From an uncultured Anaerolineaceae bacterium (lineage in GTDB: Bacteria; Chloroflexota; Anaerolineae; Anaerolineales; Anaerolineaceae): a stretch of 64,000 bases of DNA. The notes under the pieces are model-generated. The model saw only the letters and a list, made by a program, of their open reading frames with translations, was not told where the DNA came from and did no database searches. Every line of letters starts with the position of its first letter. Position 1 is the first letter of the stretch. Made by a program: the position numbers and the translations under genes. Below are positions 51,877-60,293 of this stretch, in pieces. The DNA lies in NCBI GenBank assembly GCA_937897615.1, contig CALCNO010000049.1, positions 1 to 64,000 of the forward strand, given 5' to 3'.

Positions 51877-53481
51877 TTAGGGAGCAATTACCTTTTGGAT
51901 GCAAGACAGCCAGGCCGCAAGGGTGGCGTTTGCTTCCTGCGCGGTAATGGCCAGTACCGGGGCGGTAAGGCTGTTCGGGTCGTCTATCCCGGAGAGGGCA
52001 ATTTGCCTGACTTCTTTGCTCAGGCTGTGTACCCCGGCAAAGCCGATGGCGGTGGGGTCTTTTTCGATCTCAGCCAGCATGGCGGCACTGGTGGGCACAA
52101 GAACTCCTGCCGGGTTGAGCACCGGTTGTCCGTTGGTGAATGCTGCCAAAAAAAGAACCAGCGGTTCTTCTTGGGTGGAATAGGAAAGAGTGTTGATCGT
52201 CAGGGTTTGAAAATCTTCTGCCGGGGGGGAGGTAAAGCAATCTGGGCACTGCGTATAAACTTCTCCCCAGGTGCGCAGTTGGCCGTTGTAGATCTGGCTC
52301 ACCAGTTCCTTGCTTAATGCACCCAAAGGGTTTTCCATATTCACTGCCAGCGCCAGTTCCTCACTGCCCAGTTGATAGGCCAATGCCGGCGTTGGTTGCG
52401 GTGAACCCCAGCGCAACGTTACTGCGTCTTCCGCAGATTCAATTTGTGATGCGGGCACCTGAGTGGTCACAATGGCCAGGCCTGGGATGCTGTCGGTGCA
52501 GACCTTCATCACCGGGGTGCTCCAGGCGAGCGCCGGGGTGTAGGCCACCGTCAGCGGATTCTGTGCAGGATCGGCAGTGACCACTGCCACCGGTTGGCTA
52601 CTGCTTGCAACAGACGCTGCCGCAGTGGGCTGTGCCACCGGAGCGCTGGCGCTGACTGGCTGGCGCACCAGGCCCAGGACCAGAATAAATGCTCCCAGCA
52701 GCACGCAGTAGATGGCGAATACGTACAATGAGCGCTTTTTGAGGTATCCCAGCAGCCAGTGGATCACCAGATAACCCACCAGCAAAGCGGCCAGAAATCC
52801 AACAATCAGGATAGGCAGAAAATCAGAGAATCCCGGCATTTCCAGCGCATCCTTAAAGCCCAGCACACCAGCCCCCAGCATCACCGGGATGGACATGAGA
52901 AATGAGAAGCGCGCCGCCGAGGAACGGTCAAATTTGCGAAACATGCCGCCGGCAATGGTGGAGCCGGAACGGGATACCCCCGGGAAGAGGGACACGACCT
53001 GAAAAATCCCAACCACCAGAGCATCCAGCCAGTTCATTTCGTCCAACTCGCGCGTGCGCTTGCCAAATACCTCAGCCAATACCAGCAGCAGTGCGGTCAG
53101 AAAAAGGAACAGTGCCGTGGCGGTCACTGAGGAGAAGGCGGCTTCCACTTTGTCTTTGATGAGCACGCCTGCCAGCCCGGCAGGAATAGTCGCCAAAATC
53201 AGGTACCAGCCCAGGCGCGCTTCGACACTGCCAAAAGGCTTCTTGTCCACCAGCGCCTTGAAGAATCCTTTGATCACTGCCCACAGGTCTTTCCAGAAGT
53301 AAACGATCACTGCCACCAGTGTGCCCAGCTGTACCAGCACATCGAACGGGAATACCTGGGCTTCAGGAATGTGCCAACCAAACAGGTAGGGAACCAGCAC
53401 GAGGTGTGCCGAAGAAGAGATGGGCAAGAATTCTGTCAGCCCTTGAACGATGCCGAGGATGAGCGATTGGATGAGGGTCAC
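51877..53481 (-). CDS. uppP: UppP undecaprenyl-diphosphatase fused to a PstS-like binding domain
   Basis: A 534-residue fusion. Residues 1 to about 275 are a complete UppP/BacA membrane phosphatase with QGLTEFLPISSSAH (residues 13-26) and the second active-site motif FPGVSRSGSTIAGG. It recycles undecaprenyl diphosphate to the monophosphate for cell-wall synthesis and gives bacitracin tolerance. After a last helix, an Ala/Ser/Pro-rich linker (about residues 275-305) leads to about 225 residues resembling a phosphate-binding PstS-type fold. The cues are SKELVSQIYNGQLRTWGEV and DPTAIGFAGVHSL. Ordinary UppP is about 270 residues. The start is GTG with AAAGGAG, 2 bp after the tgt stop. Confidence 0.88.
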   Translation of the reverse strand: MTLIQSLILGIVQGLTEFLPISSSAHLVLVPYLFGWHIPEAQVFPFDVLVQLGTLVAVIVYFWKDLWAVIKGFFKALVDKKPFGSVEARLGWYLILATIPAGLAGVLIKDKVEAAFSSVTATALFLFLTALLLVLAEVFGKRTRELDEMNWLDALVVGIFQVVSLFPGVSRSGSTIAGGMFRKFDRSSAARFSFLMSIPVMLGAGVLGFKDALEMPGFSDFLPILIVGFLAALLVGYLVIHWLLGYLKKRSLYVFAIYCVLLGAFILVLGLVRQPVSASAPVAQPTAAASVASSSQPVAVVTADPAQNPLTVAYTPALAWSTPVMKVCTDSIPGLAIVTTQVPASQIESAEDAVTLRWGSPQPTPALAYQLGSEELALAVNMENPLGALSKELVSQIYNGQLRTWGEVYTQCPDCFTSPPAEDFQTLTINTLSYSTQEEPLVLFLAAFTNGQPVLNPAGVLVPTSAAMLAEIEKDPTAIGFAGVHSLSKEVRQIALSGIDDPNSLTAPVLAITAQEANATLAAWLSCIQKVIAP

Positions 53482-53483
53482 AG

Positions 53484-54602
53484 TTACTCCTTTGAGTTCA
53501 GATAGCGGTCAAGAAAAGCATCGGCAAAAGTGCCAAAGGTCTGTTGCTGGATTGCCACTCTGGATTTTTCCATCAAACGTACCAGAAAGCGGATGTTGTG
53601 AATGGAAATCAGGCTGGAGGCCAGCATTTCTTTAGCCACGATAAGGTGGCGCAGGTAAGCGCGAGTGAAGGTGCGGCAGGTGTAGCAATTGCATTCCCTG
53701 TCAATTGGATTGTGGTCATGTGTATTGGCGGCATTCATCAGGTTAACCCGCCCGCTGTGGGTGAAGGCAGCCTGATGCCTGGCCAGGCGGGTGGGCAGCA
53801 CGCAATCGAAAATGTCAATGCCTCGCAGGATGCCGTTCAGCAAGTCCTCTGGCGTTCCCACGCCCATCAGGTAGCGCGGCTTGTCTACCGGCAGCCACGG
53901 ATTGAGCGCATCGAGGGTGGTGTACATGGCCTCTTTGCTTTCGCCTACTGAAAGCCCCCCAATGGCAATACCCGGCAGGTTCATCGCGGCCACAAATTGG
54001 GCCGATTCACGGCGCATGTCCTCATTCACCCCGCCCTGGATGATGCCGAAGAGGGCCTGATTGGGGCGCGTTTTGGCGCTCACGCAGCGCTCCAGCCAGC
54101 GGTGGGTGCGGTCGAGGGCTTTGCGGGTGTAAGCGTGGTCGTTGGGGTCTGAACACTCATCAAACGCCATGATGATATCCGCGCCGAGTTTTTCCTGTAT
54201 GGCAATGGAACTTTCGGGGGTAAAGCGGTGCATCGAGCCGTCAATATGGCTCTTAAAGGTGACCCCGTCGGCATCTACCTTGCGCATATCTGCCAGCGAG
54301 AAGACTTGGAATCCGCCGGAATCGGTGAGCATGGGCTTGGGCCACTGCATGAATTCGTGTAGTCCGCCCATTTCGGCTACCAGCTCAGCGCCGGGGCGCA
54401 GGTAGAGGTGGTAGGTGTTGGAAAGCACCAGCGACGCCCCGGTTTCTTCGATTTGCCGCGGAGTCAATGATTTGACGGTTGCCTGTGTGCCTACCGGTGC
54501 AAAGACAGGGGTGAGTAGCGCACCATGCGGGGTGTTGAACACCCCTGCCCGTGCCAGCCTGTCTTGAGCAACAATCTTGAATGAAAAATCAGTGGTTTGC
54601 AT
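53484..54602 (-). CDS. tgt: Queuine/preQ1 tRNA-ribosyltransferase
   Basis: A 372-residue enzyme exchanging guanine 34 for preQ1 (or queuine) in GUN-anticodon tRNAs. Motifs are LSNTYHLYLRPG, the catalytic Asp in LTDSGGFQVFSL, FGIIQGG, the nucleophile in DIFDCVLPTRLARH, and the zinc site CNCYTC with a later His. The ATG at 54602 is chosen: 17 residues of upstream frame overlap the SLC13 gene and do not match the family. A TATAAT 9 nt before this ATG suggests a nearly leaderless transcript. No queuosine biosynthesis gene is adjacent. Confidence 0.95.
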   Translation of the reverse strand: MQTTDFSFKIVAQDRLARAGVFNTPHGALLTPVFAPVGTQATVKSLTPRQIEETGASLVLSNTYHLYLRPGAELVAEMGGLHEFMQWPKPMLTDSGGFQVFSLADMRKVDADGVTFKSHIDGSMHRFTPESSIAIQEKLGADIIMAFDECSDPNDHAYTRKALDRTHRWLERCVSAKTRPNQALFGIIQGGVNEDMRRESAQFVAAMNLPGIAIGGLSVGESKEAMYTTLDALNPWLPVDKPRYLMGVGTPEDLLNGILRGIDIFDCVLPTRLARHQAAFTHSGRVNLMNAANTHDHNPIDRECNCYTCRTFTRAYLRHLIVAKEMLASSLISIHNIRFLVRLMEKSRVAIQQQTFGTFADAFLDRYLNSKE

Positions 54603-54611
54603 CAAGGGATA

Positions 54612-54617
54612 ATTATA
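54612..54617 (-). promoter_or_regulatory. -10 element for tgt
   Basis: Minus-strand TATAAT sits 9 nt before the tgt ATG and overlaps the 3' end of the upstream gene. The -35 is poor. Transcription would start within a few nucleotides of the ATG. Confidence 0.45.
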
Positions 54618-56409
54618 GCCCCCAGGCAAAAGAAATCGAAAGCACAATTGCACAAAATGCCAGCAGGGTCAGCGGCAGGCCGGCGCGCAGGTAATCCTTA
54701 AATGTGTAGCCGGCTGGATTCATTACCATCACGTTCACCGGGTGGCTGATGGGGAAGATGAACGCCAGCGAGCACCCCAGGGCAACAGCCATTGCCAGCG
54801 GGTGAGGGTCGATGGAGAGTGACTGTGCTGCTTGCAGTGCCAGAGGGGTGATGATAATAGGCGCAACCGGCCCGCTTAAAAATTGCGTGAACAACATCGC
54901 CAGCAGGACAAACGCCGTCACTACCCAGATGGGGTGGAGCGCAGATAGCGTTGGAATTACCGATTGAATTGCCTGTTGTGCCAGGCCAGTTTTTTGCAGC
55001 GCAATGGTCAGTGGCCACATGCCCGCGATGAGGAATATGGGTTTCCACTCGATCTTTTGAAAGGCATCCATAATGCTCATGCAGCCGGTGAGCATCAGAA
55101 CGACAGCGCCGGCAAGGATCACCAGCGGCACCGGGAAAAGATCAAGCGCGGCAATGGTGAGCGTGACCAGGGTGATGATAAGGGCCAGGCCAATCTTTGC
55201 CGGGCGGTAAACAGCATCGGGGTCTTCCTCAAGCAGCATCATATCCTGGCTGTGATGCAGGGCACTGACCTTAAGGGCGGGGCCTTGCACCAGCAGGGCA
55301 TCGCCAAATTGGAGTGCGCTGGTGGTAAAGTTTTCTGTGATTGGTTTACCCTGCCGCCAGATACCTAGCACATTCAAGCTGTAACGGTTGCGGATGTCAA
55401 TCTCGCGGATGCTCTGGCCGATCAGGCGCGAATGCGGTGTGATCATCACCTCGGCCATTGGTTCCGCGTCAGTTACAGAAAGCGAGAGGGGTTCAGCAGG
55501 GCTCTCGTCAAGCAACCCAAGCGGTGCCAGTTTGTCTTCATGCACATGGCCGCTGACCACCAGGGTATCGTTTGCCTGCAAGACCATCTCTGGTGCGGTG
55601 GAGGCAATGAGCTTTTTCCCTCGCATCAGCGAAACGATTTGAATACCCTGGGAGCTTTCCAGGTCTGCCTGGCGGAGGGTTTTTCCGGCTAGGGAGGAAC
55701 CCGGGAGCACCTGCACGCGGTGAAAAGTCCGGTTGTGGAAATACTGCTCCTGGAGGCGCTCAGAGAGCCGGGTAAACGAGCCGGAATCGGTGGCCGCGTT
55801 TTTAGGGAGCAGTTTCCGGCCGAGGATGGTGATGTAGAGAATTCCCACCAGGGCAACCGGGCCACCTACCGGAAAATAATCCAGCAGGCCAAAACTGGAA
55901 ATATTGGCCTGTTTCAATGCGCCGCTGACGATGATGTTGGCAGTGGTGAGCAGGGTGGCCATCCCGCCCAGAATGGTACCAAAGGCCAGCGGCATTAGCA
56001 GGCGCGAAGGCGGGATGCGGCTGCGCCGCGAGAGGGACATCACCGCTGGCAAAAGGATACCTACGGAGGCAATGTTGTTCATGAACAGGGAAAGCGTGGC
56101 GCTGGCAAGGGTGACAAAGAAGATGGTCAGCCACTCGCTTTTGCCGCCAATCTTGAAGATCAACTTGCCGAGGGCATTGGCGGCGCCGGTTTGTTGCAGG
56201 GCTACCGAAACCATCGAGATGCCCAGAATGGTCATTACTGCGGTGCTGCTGAACCCGGAAAATGCCTCGGTGGATGTAACTACCTGAGTCAGGCCGAGGC
56301 TGAGCAATACCATCAGCGCGATGAGATCCGGGCGGATCTTGGAGAAGAGCAGAAACCCGATTGCCAGAACGATAACAATGATTGTGATGATTGCCGGTAA
56401 CGTGAACAT
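54613..56409 (-). CDS. SLC13/DASS-type anion permease with TrkA-C (RCK) domains
   Basis: A 598-residue membrane protein with two transmembrane blocks (about residues 1-200 and 400-598). Between them are two soluble TrkA-C-like domains (about residues 215-300 and 310-395), recognised by SSLAGKTLRQADLES, NDTLVVSGHVHEDK, HSRLIGQSIREIDIR and GDALLVQGPA. This layout is that of SLC13-related sulfate/dicarboxylate transporters with regulatory RCK domains. MNNIASVGILLPA is a substrate-site SNT-like region. The substrate is unknown. It precedes tgt and is divergent from alr. Confidence 0.87.
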   Translation of the reverse strand: MFTLPAIITIIVIVLAIGFLLFSKIRPDLIALMVLLSLGLTQVVTSTEAFSGFSSTAVMTILGISMVSVALQQTGAANALGKLIFKIGGKSEWLTIFFVTLASATLSLFMNNIASVGILLPAVMSLSRRSRIPPSRLLMPLAFGTILGGMATLLTTANIIVSGALKQANISSFGLLDYFPVGGPVALVGILYITILGRKLLPKNAATDSGSFTRLSERLQEQYFHNRTFHRVQVLPGSSLAGKTLRQADLESSQGIQIVSLMRGKKLIASTAPEMVLQANDTLVVSGHVHEDKLAPLGLLDESPAEPLSLSVTDAEPMAEVMITPHSRLIGQSIREIDIRNRYSLNVLGIWRQGKPITENFTTSALQFGDALLVQGPALKVSALHHSQDMMLLEEDPDAVYRPAKIGLALIITLVTLTIAALDLFPVPLVILAGAVVLMLTGCMSIMDAFQKIEWKPIFLIAGMWPLTIALQKTGLAQQAIQSVIPTLSALHPIWVVTAFVLLAMLFTQFLSGPVAPIIITPLALQAAQSLSIDPHPLAMAVALGCSLAFIFPISHPVNVMVMNPAGYTFKDYLRAGLPLTLLAFCAIVLSISFAWGL

Positions 56410-56436
56410 GAAAGTATTTTACTCCAAGCTGTGTGC

Positions 56437-56465
56437 TTGCCATGAGGTTGCGGGTGGTATATACT
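56437..56465 (+). promoter_or_regulatory. Promoter of alr giving a leaderless mRNA
   Basis: TTGCCA (56437-56442), 17 bp, TATACT (56460-56465), then 7 nt to the ATG at 56473. There is no Shine-Dalgarno and transcription should begin at or next to the start codon. Confidence 0.8.
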
Positions 56466-56472
56466 AATCCGC

Positions 56473-57588
56473 ATGTCCCAAGACCAACAAACCACCTGGA
56501 TTGAAGTGAACCTGGCGGCAATCCAGCGTAATATCCAGCGGCTGCAAACCATCTCTTCAAAACCGGTGATGGCGGTGGTGAAGGCTAATGCCTACGGCCA
56601 CGGCCTGGTGGAGATTTCTCGTGCTGCTGTTGCAGCAGGGGCAATCCGCTTGTGCGTGGCGCGCATTGAAGAGGCATTGCGCTTGCGCGAGGCCGGTATA
56701 GATGCTCCGATCCTGGTAATGGGATACGTAATGCCTGCACGTGTTCAAGAAGCCATTGCACAGCGTATCAGCCTGATGGTCAATTCATTGGAATTTGCCC
56801 GGCAACTGGATGCAAGTGCAGCCGGTGAAACCCACCGGCTGCTGATCCATGCCAAAATCGATTCTGGCATGCACCGCTTGGGCCTGCTGCCGCACGAATT
56901 GGAATCATTTGCAAAAGGGATTGCCACTCTTCACCATCTTGAAGTGGAGGGAGTTTTCACGCACTTCCCTAATGCGGACGATTTGGCAGAGCCTTCTACC
57001 AAAGATCATATTGCTTACTTCACGCATGCAGTGGGGGAGTTGCAATCATTTGGGGTAAAGCCAGCGATTGTTCATGCTGCCAACTCGGCGGCGGCGCTGT
57101 ACTTCCCGGAGTCGCGCTTTGATGCTATCCGCCCCGGGATTGCCATTTACGGCCTGAACCCGGATAGCGGTGCACCCCTTCCGCCTGGCTTTGAGCCTGC
57201 ACTCACCTGGAAAGGCCGCCTGGCCTCGATCAAACAAATCCCGGCAGGGGAGGGTATCGGCTACAATTACCGCTACCACACTTCCGCGCATGAGCGCATT
57301 GGCGTGGCGGTTGCAGGGTATGCGGATGGATTGCGCCGCCGCCTGGGCAACATCGCCCTGCTGCATGGGCAGCGCATTCACCAGGTAGGGGGGATGTGCA
57401 TGGATCAATCGTTATGGCAGTTGGATGATGTGCCCAATGCACAGGTGGGGGATGAAATGGTCTTTGTTGGCCGGCAGGGGAACGAAAGGATTTCTGCCGA
57501 AGAGGTGGGGCAACTGTGGGGCTCAAACAATTATGATGTTGTGTGCGGCCTGGCGGCACGCGTGCCGCGATTCTACTTTTATGACTAG
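56473..57588 (+). CDS. alr: Alanine racemase
   Basis: A 371-residue PLP enzyme supplying D-alanine for peptidoglycan. The PLP Lys lies in MAVVKANAYGHG (about residue 38), and the AKIDSGMHRLG and GYNYRYHTSA motifs carry the second catalytic Tyr. The C-terminal beta domain is complete. The start is fixed by the family N-terminus (TTWIEVNLAAIQRNIQ). It lies 16 bp before recJ. The promoter is close enough to predict a leaderless message. Confidence 0.95.
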   Translation: MSQDQQTTWIEVNLAAIQRNIQRLQTISSKPVMAVVKANAYGHGLVEISRAAVAAGAIRLCVARIEEALRLREAGIDAPILVMGYVMPARVQEAIAQRISLMVNSLEFARQLDASAAGETHRLLIHAKIDSGMHRLGLLPHELESFAKGIATLHHLEVEGVFTHFPNADDLAEPSTKDHIAYFTHAVGELQSFGVKPAIVHAANSAAALYFPESRFDAIRPGIAIYGLNPDSGAPLPPGFEPALTWKGRLASIKQIPAGEGIGYNYRYHTSAHERIGVAVAGYADGLRRRLGNIALLHGQRIHQVGGMCMDQSLWQLDDVPNAQVGDEMVFVGRQGNERISAEEVGQLWGSNNYDVVCGLAARVPRFYFYD

Positions 57589-57604
57589 AAAGTGAAGATT
57601 TCTC

Positions 57605-59305
57605 ATGAACCCCAGCATAGCCAAGAATTGGTGGACTTATCCTCCTATCCCTGTGGAGATTAACAAGAAATTGGAAAGCTACCCGCGTTTTCTGCGGCAG
57701 GTGCTTTACAATCGCGGGATTTCTGGCATCGAGCAGGCTGAGACCTATCTGGCTGCGCGTGACCCTCAGCACGATCCTTTTACGCTCAAGGATATGGAAA
57801 GCACGGTTCAACGCCTGCTGGCTGCTATTGATAGCCATGAAAAGATTGCGGTCTACGGAGATTACGATGTCGACGGCGTTACGGCCACTGCTTTGATGGT
57901 GCAGGTATTGCAGCGTTTCGGTGCGCTGGTGGATCGCCATATTCCAAATCGCTTTGAAGAAGGGTATGGTCTGAACACACAATCTATTGATAGGCTAAAC
58001 GAGCAGGGGGTCAAGTTGATCCTTACGGTGGACTGCGGCATCCGCTCGCCGCGCGAGGCCGAATACGCCCGTGAACTGGGCATTGACCTGATCGTAAGCG
58101 ATCACCATTTTCCGCAAGACGTCTTGCCCAATGCCTATGCAGTGGTTTGCCCCAAGCAGGAAGGCGATGGGTATCCTTTCAAGGAACTCTCCGGGGTGGG
58201 GCTGGCCTACAAAATCGCCCAGGCACTCTTTGGCACCCGCAAAGTGGGCGATTGGAGCGCGGAGGACTGGCTCGATCTGGTGGCATTGGGCACCGTATCC
58301 GACCTGGTGCCGCTGGTGGACGAGAACCGTGCGCTGGTACGCAAAGGATTGCAGCAGATTCGTTACGGACATCGCATGGGGATCAACGCCCTGTGCGGCG
58401 CGGCCAGCAAGGACCCTGCGCGCATCACCGCTACGGATATCGCCTTTGGGTTGGGGCCACGGTTGAACGCTGCCGGGCGCATGGAATCAGCTGAGAAGGC
58501 TTATGAATTGCTGATGACGAATGACCGAAACGAGGCCGGCATGATTGCCCAGGAGCTGGACAACCAGAACTCGAACCGGCAATACGCCACGCGCAAAGCA
58601 CAGGAAAAAGCAGAAGAAACACTTAGCGGAAGCGAGTTGACCAACCTGATTGCCGCATTTGATGAAGAATTCAATGTCGGTATTGTGGGCTTGGTGGCTT
58701 CCAAGCTGACCGAACGCTATTACCGGCCCGCAGTGGTGGGTTCGGTGGAAGGGGATTTTATCAAGGCCTCTTGCCGCAGTATCTCGGAGTTTCACATTAC
58801 CCGGGCTTTGGATGAATGCGCAGATATTTTGCTGCGCCATGGTGGCCATTCCATGGCGGCCGGGTTTACCGTGCATCGCGATTACAAGGATCAGTTGGTG
58901 GAGCGCCTGAACCAGATTGCTAACCGGGAACTGGATGGCCTGGATTTGCGGCCAACTCTGAAAATTGACATCGAACTGACGCCTGAGGAAGTGACCTCGC
59001 GTATTTATCCTGAATTGGAAAAACTACAGCCCACAGGTATGGGCAACCCGGCAGCCTTACTTGCCTTAAAGAATGTGGAGATAAGAGAAGTTGCTCTTAT
59101 TGGAAGTGAAAAGACCCATCTGCGCTTTAAAGTTCCTTATGCACAGGTGTATCAGGCGGTGGCTTTTAATCAGGCGCAATGGTACAACGAATGGCTTTTC
59201 AAGCATACAAAGTTTGACCTGGCATTCACCATTGATATCAACAGCTATAACGGCAAAGAAACACAGCAGATCATGGTAAAGGATATGCGCCCTGCCGCTG
59301 CGTAA
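57605..59305 (+). CDS. recJ: Single-stranded-DNA exonuclease RecJ
   Basis: A 566-residue DHH-superfamily 5'-3' exonuclease acting in recombination and repair. Motifs are YGDYDVDGVTATALM (about residues 84-98), DCGIRSPREAEYA, the signature VSDHHFPQD, the DHHA1 region (RHGGHSMAAGFTV), and an OB-like C-terminal domain (about residues 450-560). The length is typical. No clear Shine-Dalgarno precedes the ATG; it is probably translated with alr. Confidence 0.95.
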   Translation: MNPSIAKNWWTYPPIPVEINKKLESYPRFLRQVLYNRGISGIEQAETYLAARDPQHDPFTLKDMESTVQRLLAAIDSHEKIAVYGDYDVDGVTATALMVQVLQRFGALVDRHIPNRFEEGYGLNTQSIDRLNEQGVKLILTVDCGIRSPREAEYARELGIDLIVSDHHFPQDVLPNAYAVVCPKQEGDGYPFKELSGVGLAYKIAQALFGTRKVGDWSAEDWLDLVALGTVSDLVPLVDENRALVRKGLQQIRYGHRMGINALCGAASKDPARITATDIAFGLGPRLNAAGRMESAEKAYELLMTNDRNEAGMIAQELDNQNSNRQYATRKAQEKAEETLSGSELTNLIAAFDEEFNVGIVGLVASKLTERYYRPAVVGSVEGDFIKASCRSISEFHITRALDECADILLRHGGHSMAAGFTVHRDYKDQLVERLNQIANRELDGLDLRPTLKIDIELTPEEVTSRIYPELEKLQPTGMGNPAALLALKNVEIREVALIGSEKTHLRFKVPYAQVYQAVAFNQAQWYNEWLFKHTKFDLAFTIDINSYNGKETQQIMVKDMRPAAA

Positions 59306-59310
59306 ACACA

Positions 59311-60225
59311 ATGAAAACCCCTCCTTCACGCCTCAAAGCGGTGCTGTTGGCATTTTTTGTAACTACGGTGTGGGCAACCTCATGGATATTCATCAAGATT
59401 GGGCTTGAGGATATTCCAAGCTTAACCTTTGCCGGGCTGCGTTATTCACTGGCCACTTTGTTCTTGCTGCCTTTTTTGCTGCAAAAGTCTGTACGGACGG
59501 AATTACGTACGCTTTCCCGTGGCTCATGGATGATGCTGGTGCTTCTGGGTGTGGTGCTTTATGCCTGTGCGCAGGGTGGGCAATTCCTCGGGTTATCCTA
59601 CTTGCCCTCGGTGACGGTGGGATTGGTGCTCAATCTCAACTCGTTGTTTGTGGCTTTCATTGCCTATGCCGCTATTCGCGAGCGGCCTACCTGGCTGCAA
59701 TGGCTTGGAGTACTGTTGAATATCGTGGGGGTGCTGATCTACTTTTCACCCTTTGGCGGGTTTGGTGGGAACATCTTAGGCTGGGTATTCTCAGCACTGA
59801 GTCTGGCGGCCAATGTGGTGGGTACGGTGCTGGGGCGGCACGTGAATAAAGGCGGGCGCATCAGCCCTATCATTACCACCACGGTAAGTATGGGCATTGG
59901 TGCTGTGATCATGCTCGGCATTGGCGTTGCGTGGCAGGGCTTACCGCCTTTGAGCCTCAAAAGCATGGGCATCATTGTTTTGTTGGCTTCTGTCAACACA
60001 GCCTTGTGCTTTACCCTGTGGAATTACACGCAGCAAACGCTCACCGCGACGGAATCTTCGATCATTAATAACACCATGCTGGTGCAAATTGCCATCCTTG
60101 CCTGGCTCTTCCTGGGCGAAAAGCAGACCGTTAACCAAATTATTGGGTTAATCCTGGTAACGCTTGGTGCAGTGATTATCCAACTCAGGATTAACAAATC
60201 TGGAAGGGTGCAAAAATCCGATTAA
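59311..60225 (+). CDS. EamA/DMT-family metabolite transporter
   Basis: A 304-residue inner-membrane protein with ten hydrophobic segments in two EamA repeats (about residues 8-140 and 155-295). The first repeat carries TVWATSWIFIKIGLEDIPSLTFAGLRY and the second ends in WLFLGEKQTVNQIIGLILVTLGAVII, both typical of the drug/metabolite transporter superfamily. Substrates in this family vary (amino acids, nucleosides, drugs) and cannot be read here. It is 5 bp after recJ. Confidence 0.9.
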   Translation: MKTPPSRLKAVLLAFFVTTVWATSWIFIKIGLEDIPSLTFAGLRYSLATLFLLPFLLQKSVRTELRTLSRGSWMMLVLLGVVLYACAQGGQFLGLSYLPSVTVGLVLNLNSLFVAFIAYAAIRERPTWLQWLGVLLNIVGVLIYFSPFGGFGGNILGWVFSALSLAANVVGTVLGRHVNKGGRISPIITTTVSMGIGAVIMLGIGVAWQGLPPLSLKSMGIIVLLASVNTALCFTLWNYTQQTLTATESSIINNTMLVQIAILAWLFLGEKQTVNQIIGLILVTLGAVIIQLRINKSGRVQKSD

Positions 60226-60242
60226 CTCATTTTTGTGAGTGC

Positions 60243-60248
60243 TATAAT
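60243..60248 (+). promoter_or_regulatory. -10 element of the AAA ATPase operon
   Basis: TATAAT lies 45 bp before the 60294 start in a 68-bp gap. The -35 is not obvious. Confidence 0.5.
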
Positions 60249-60293
60249 CAATAAACGGATTTGGTTCAATAGATTGTACCGGGAGGAAATACT

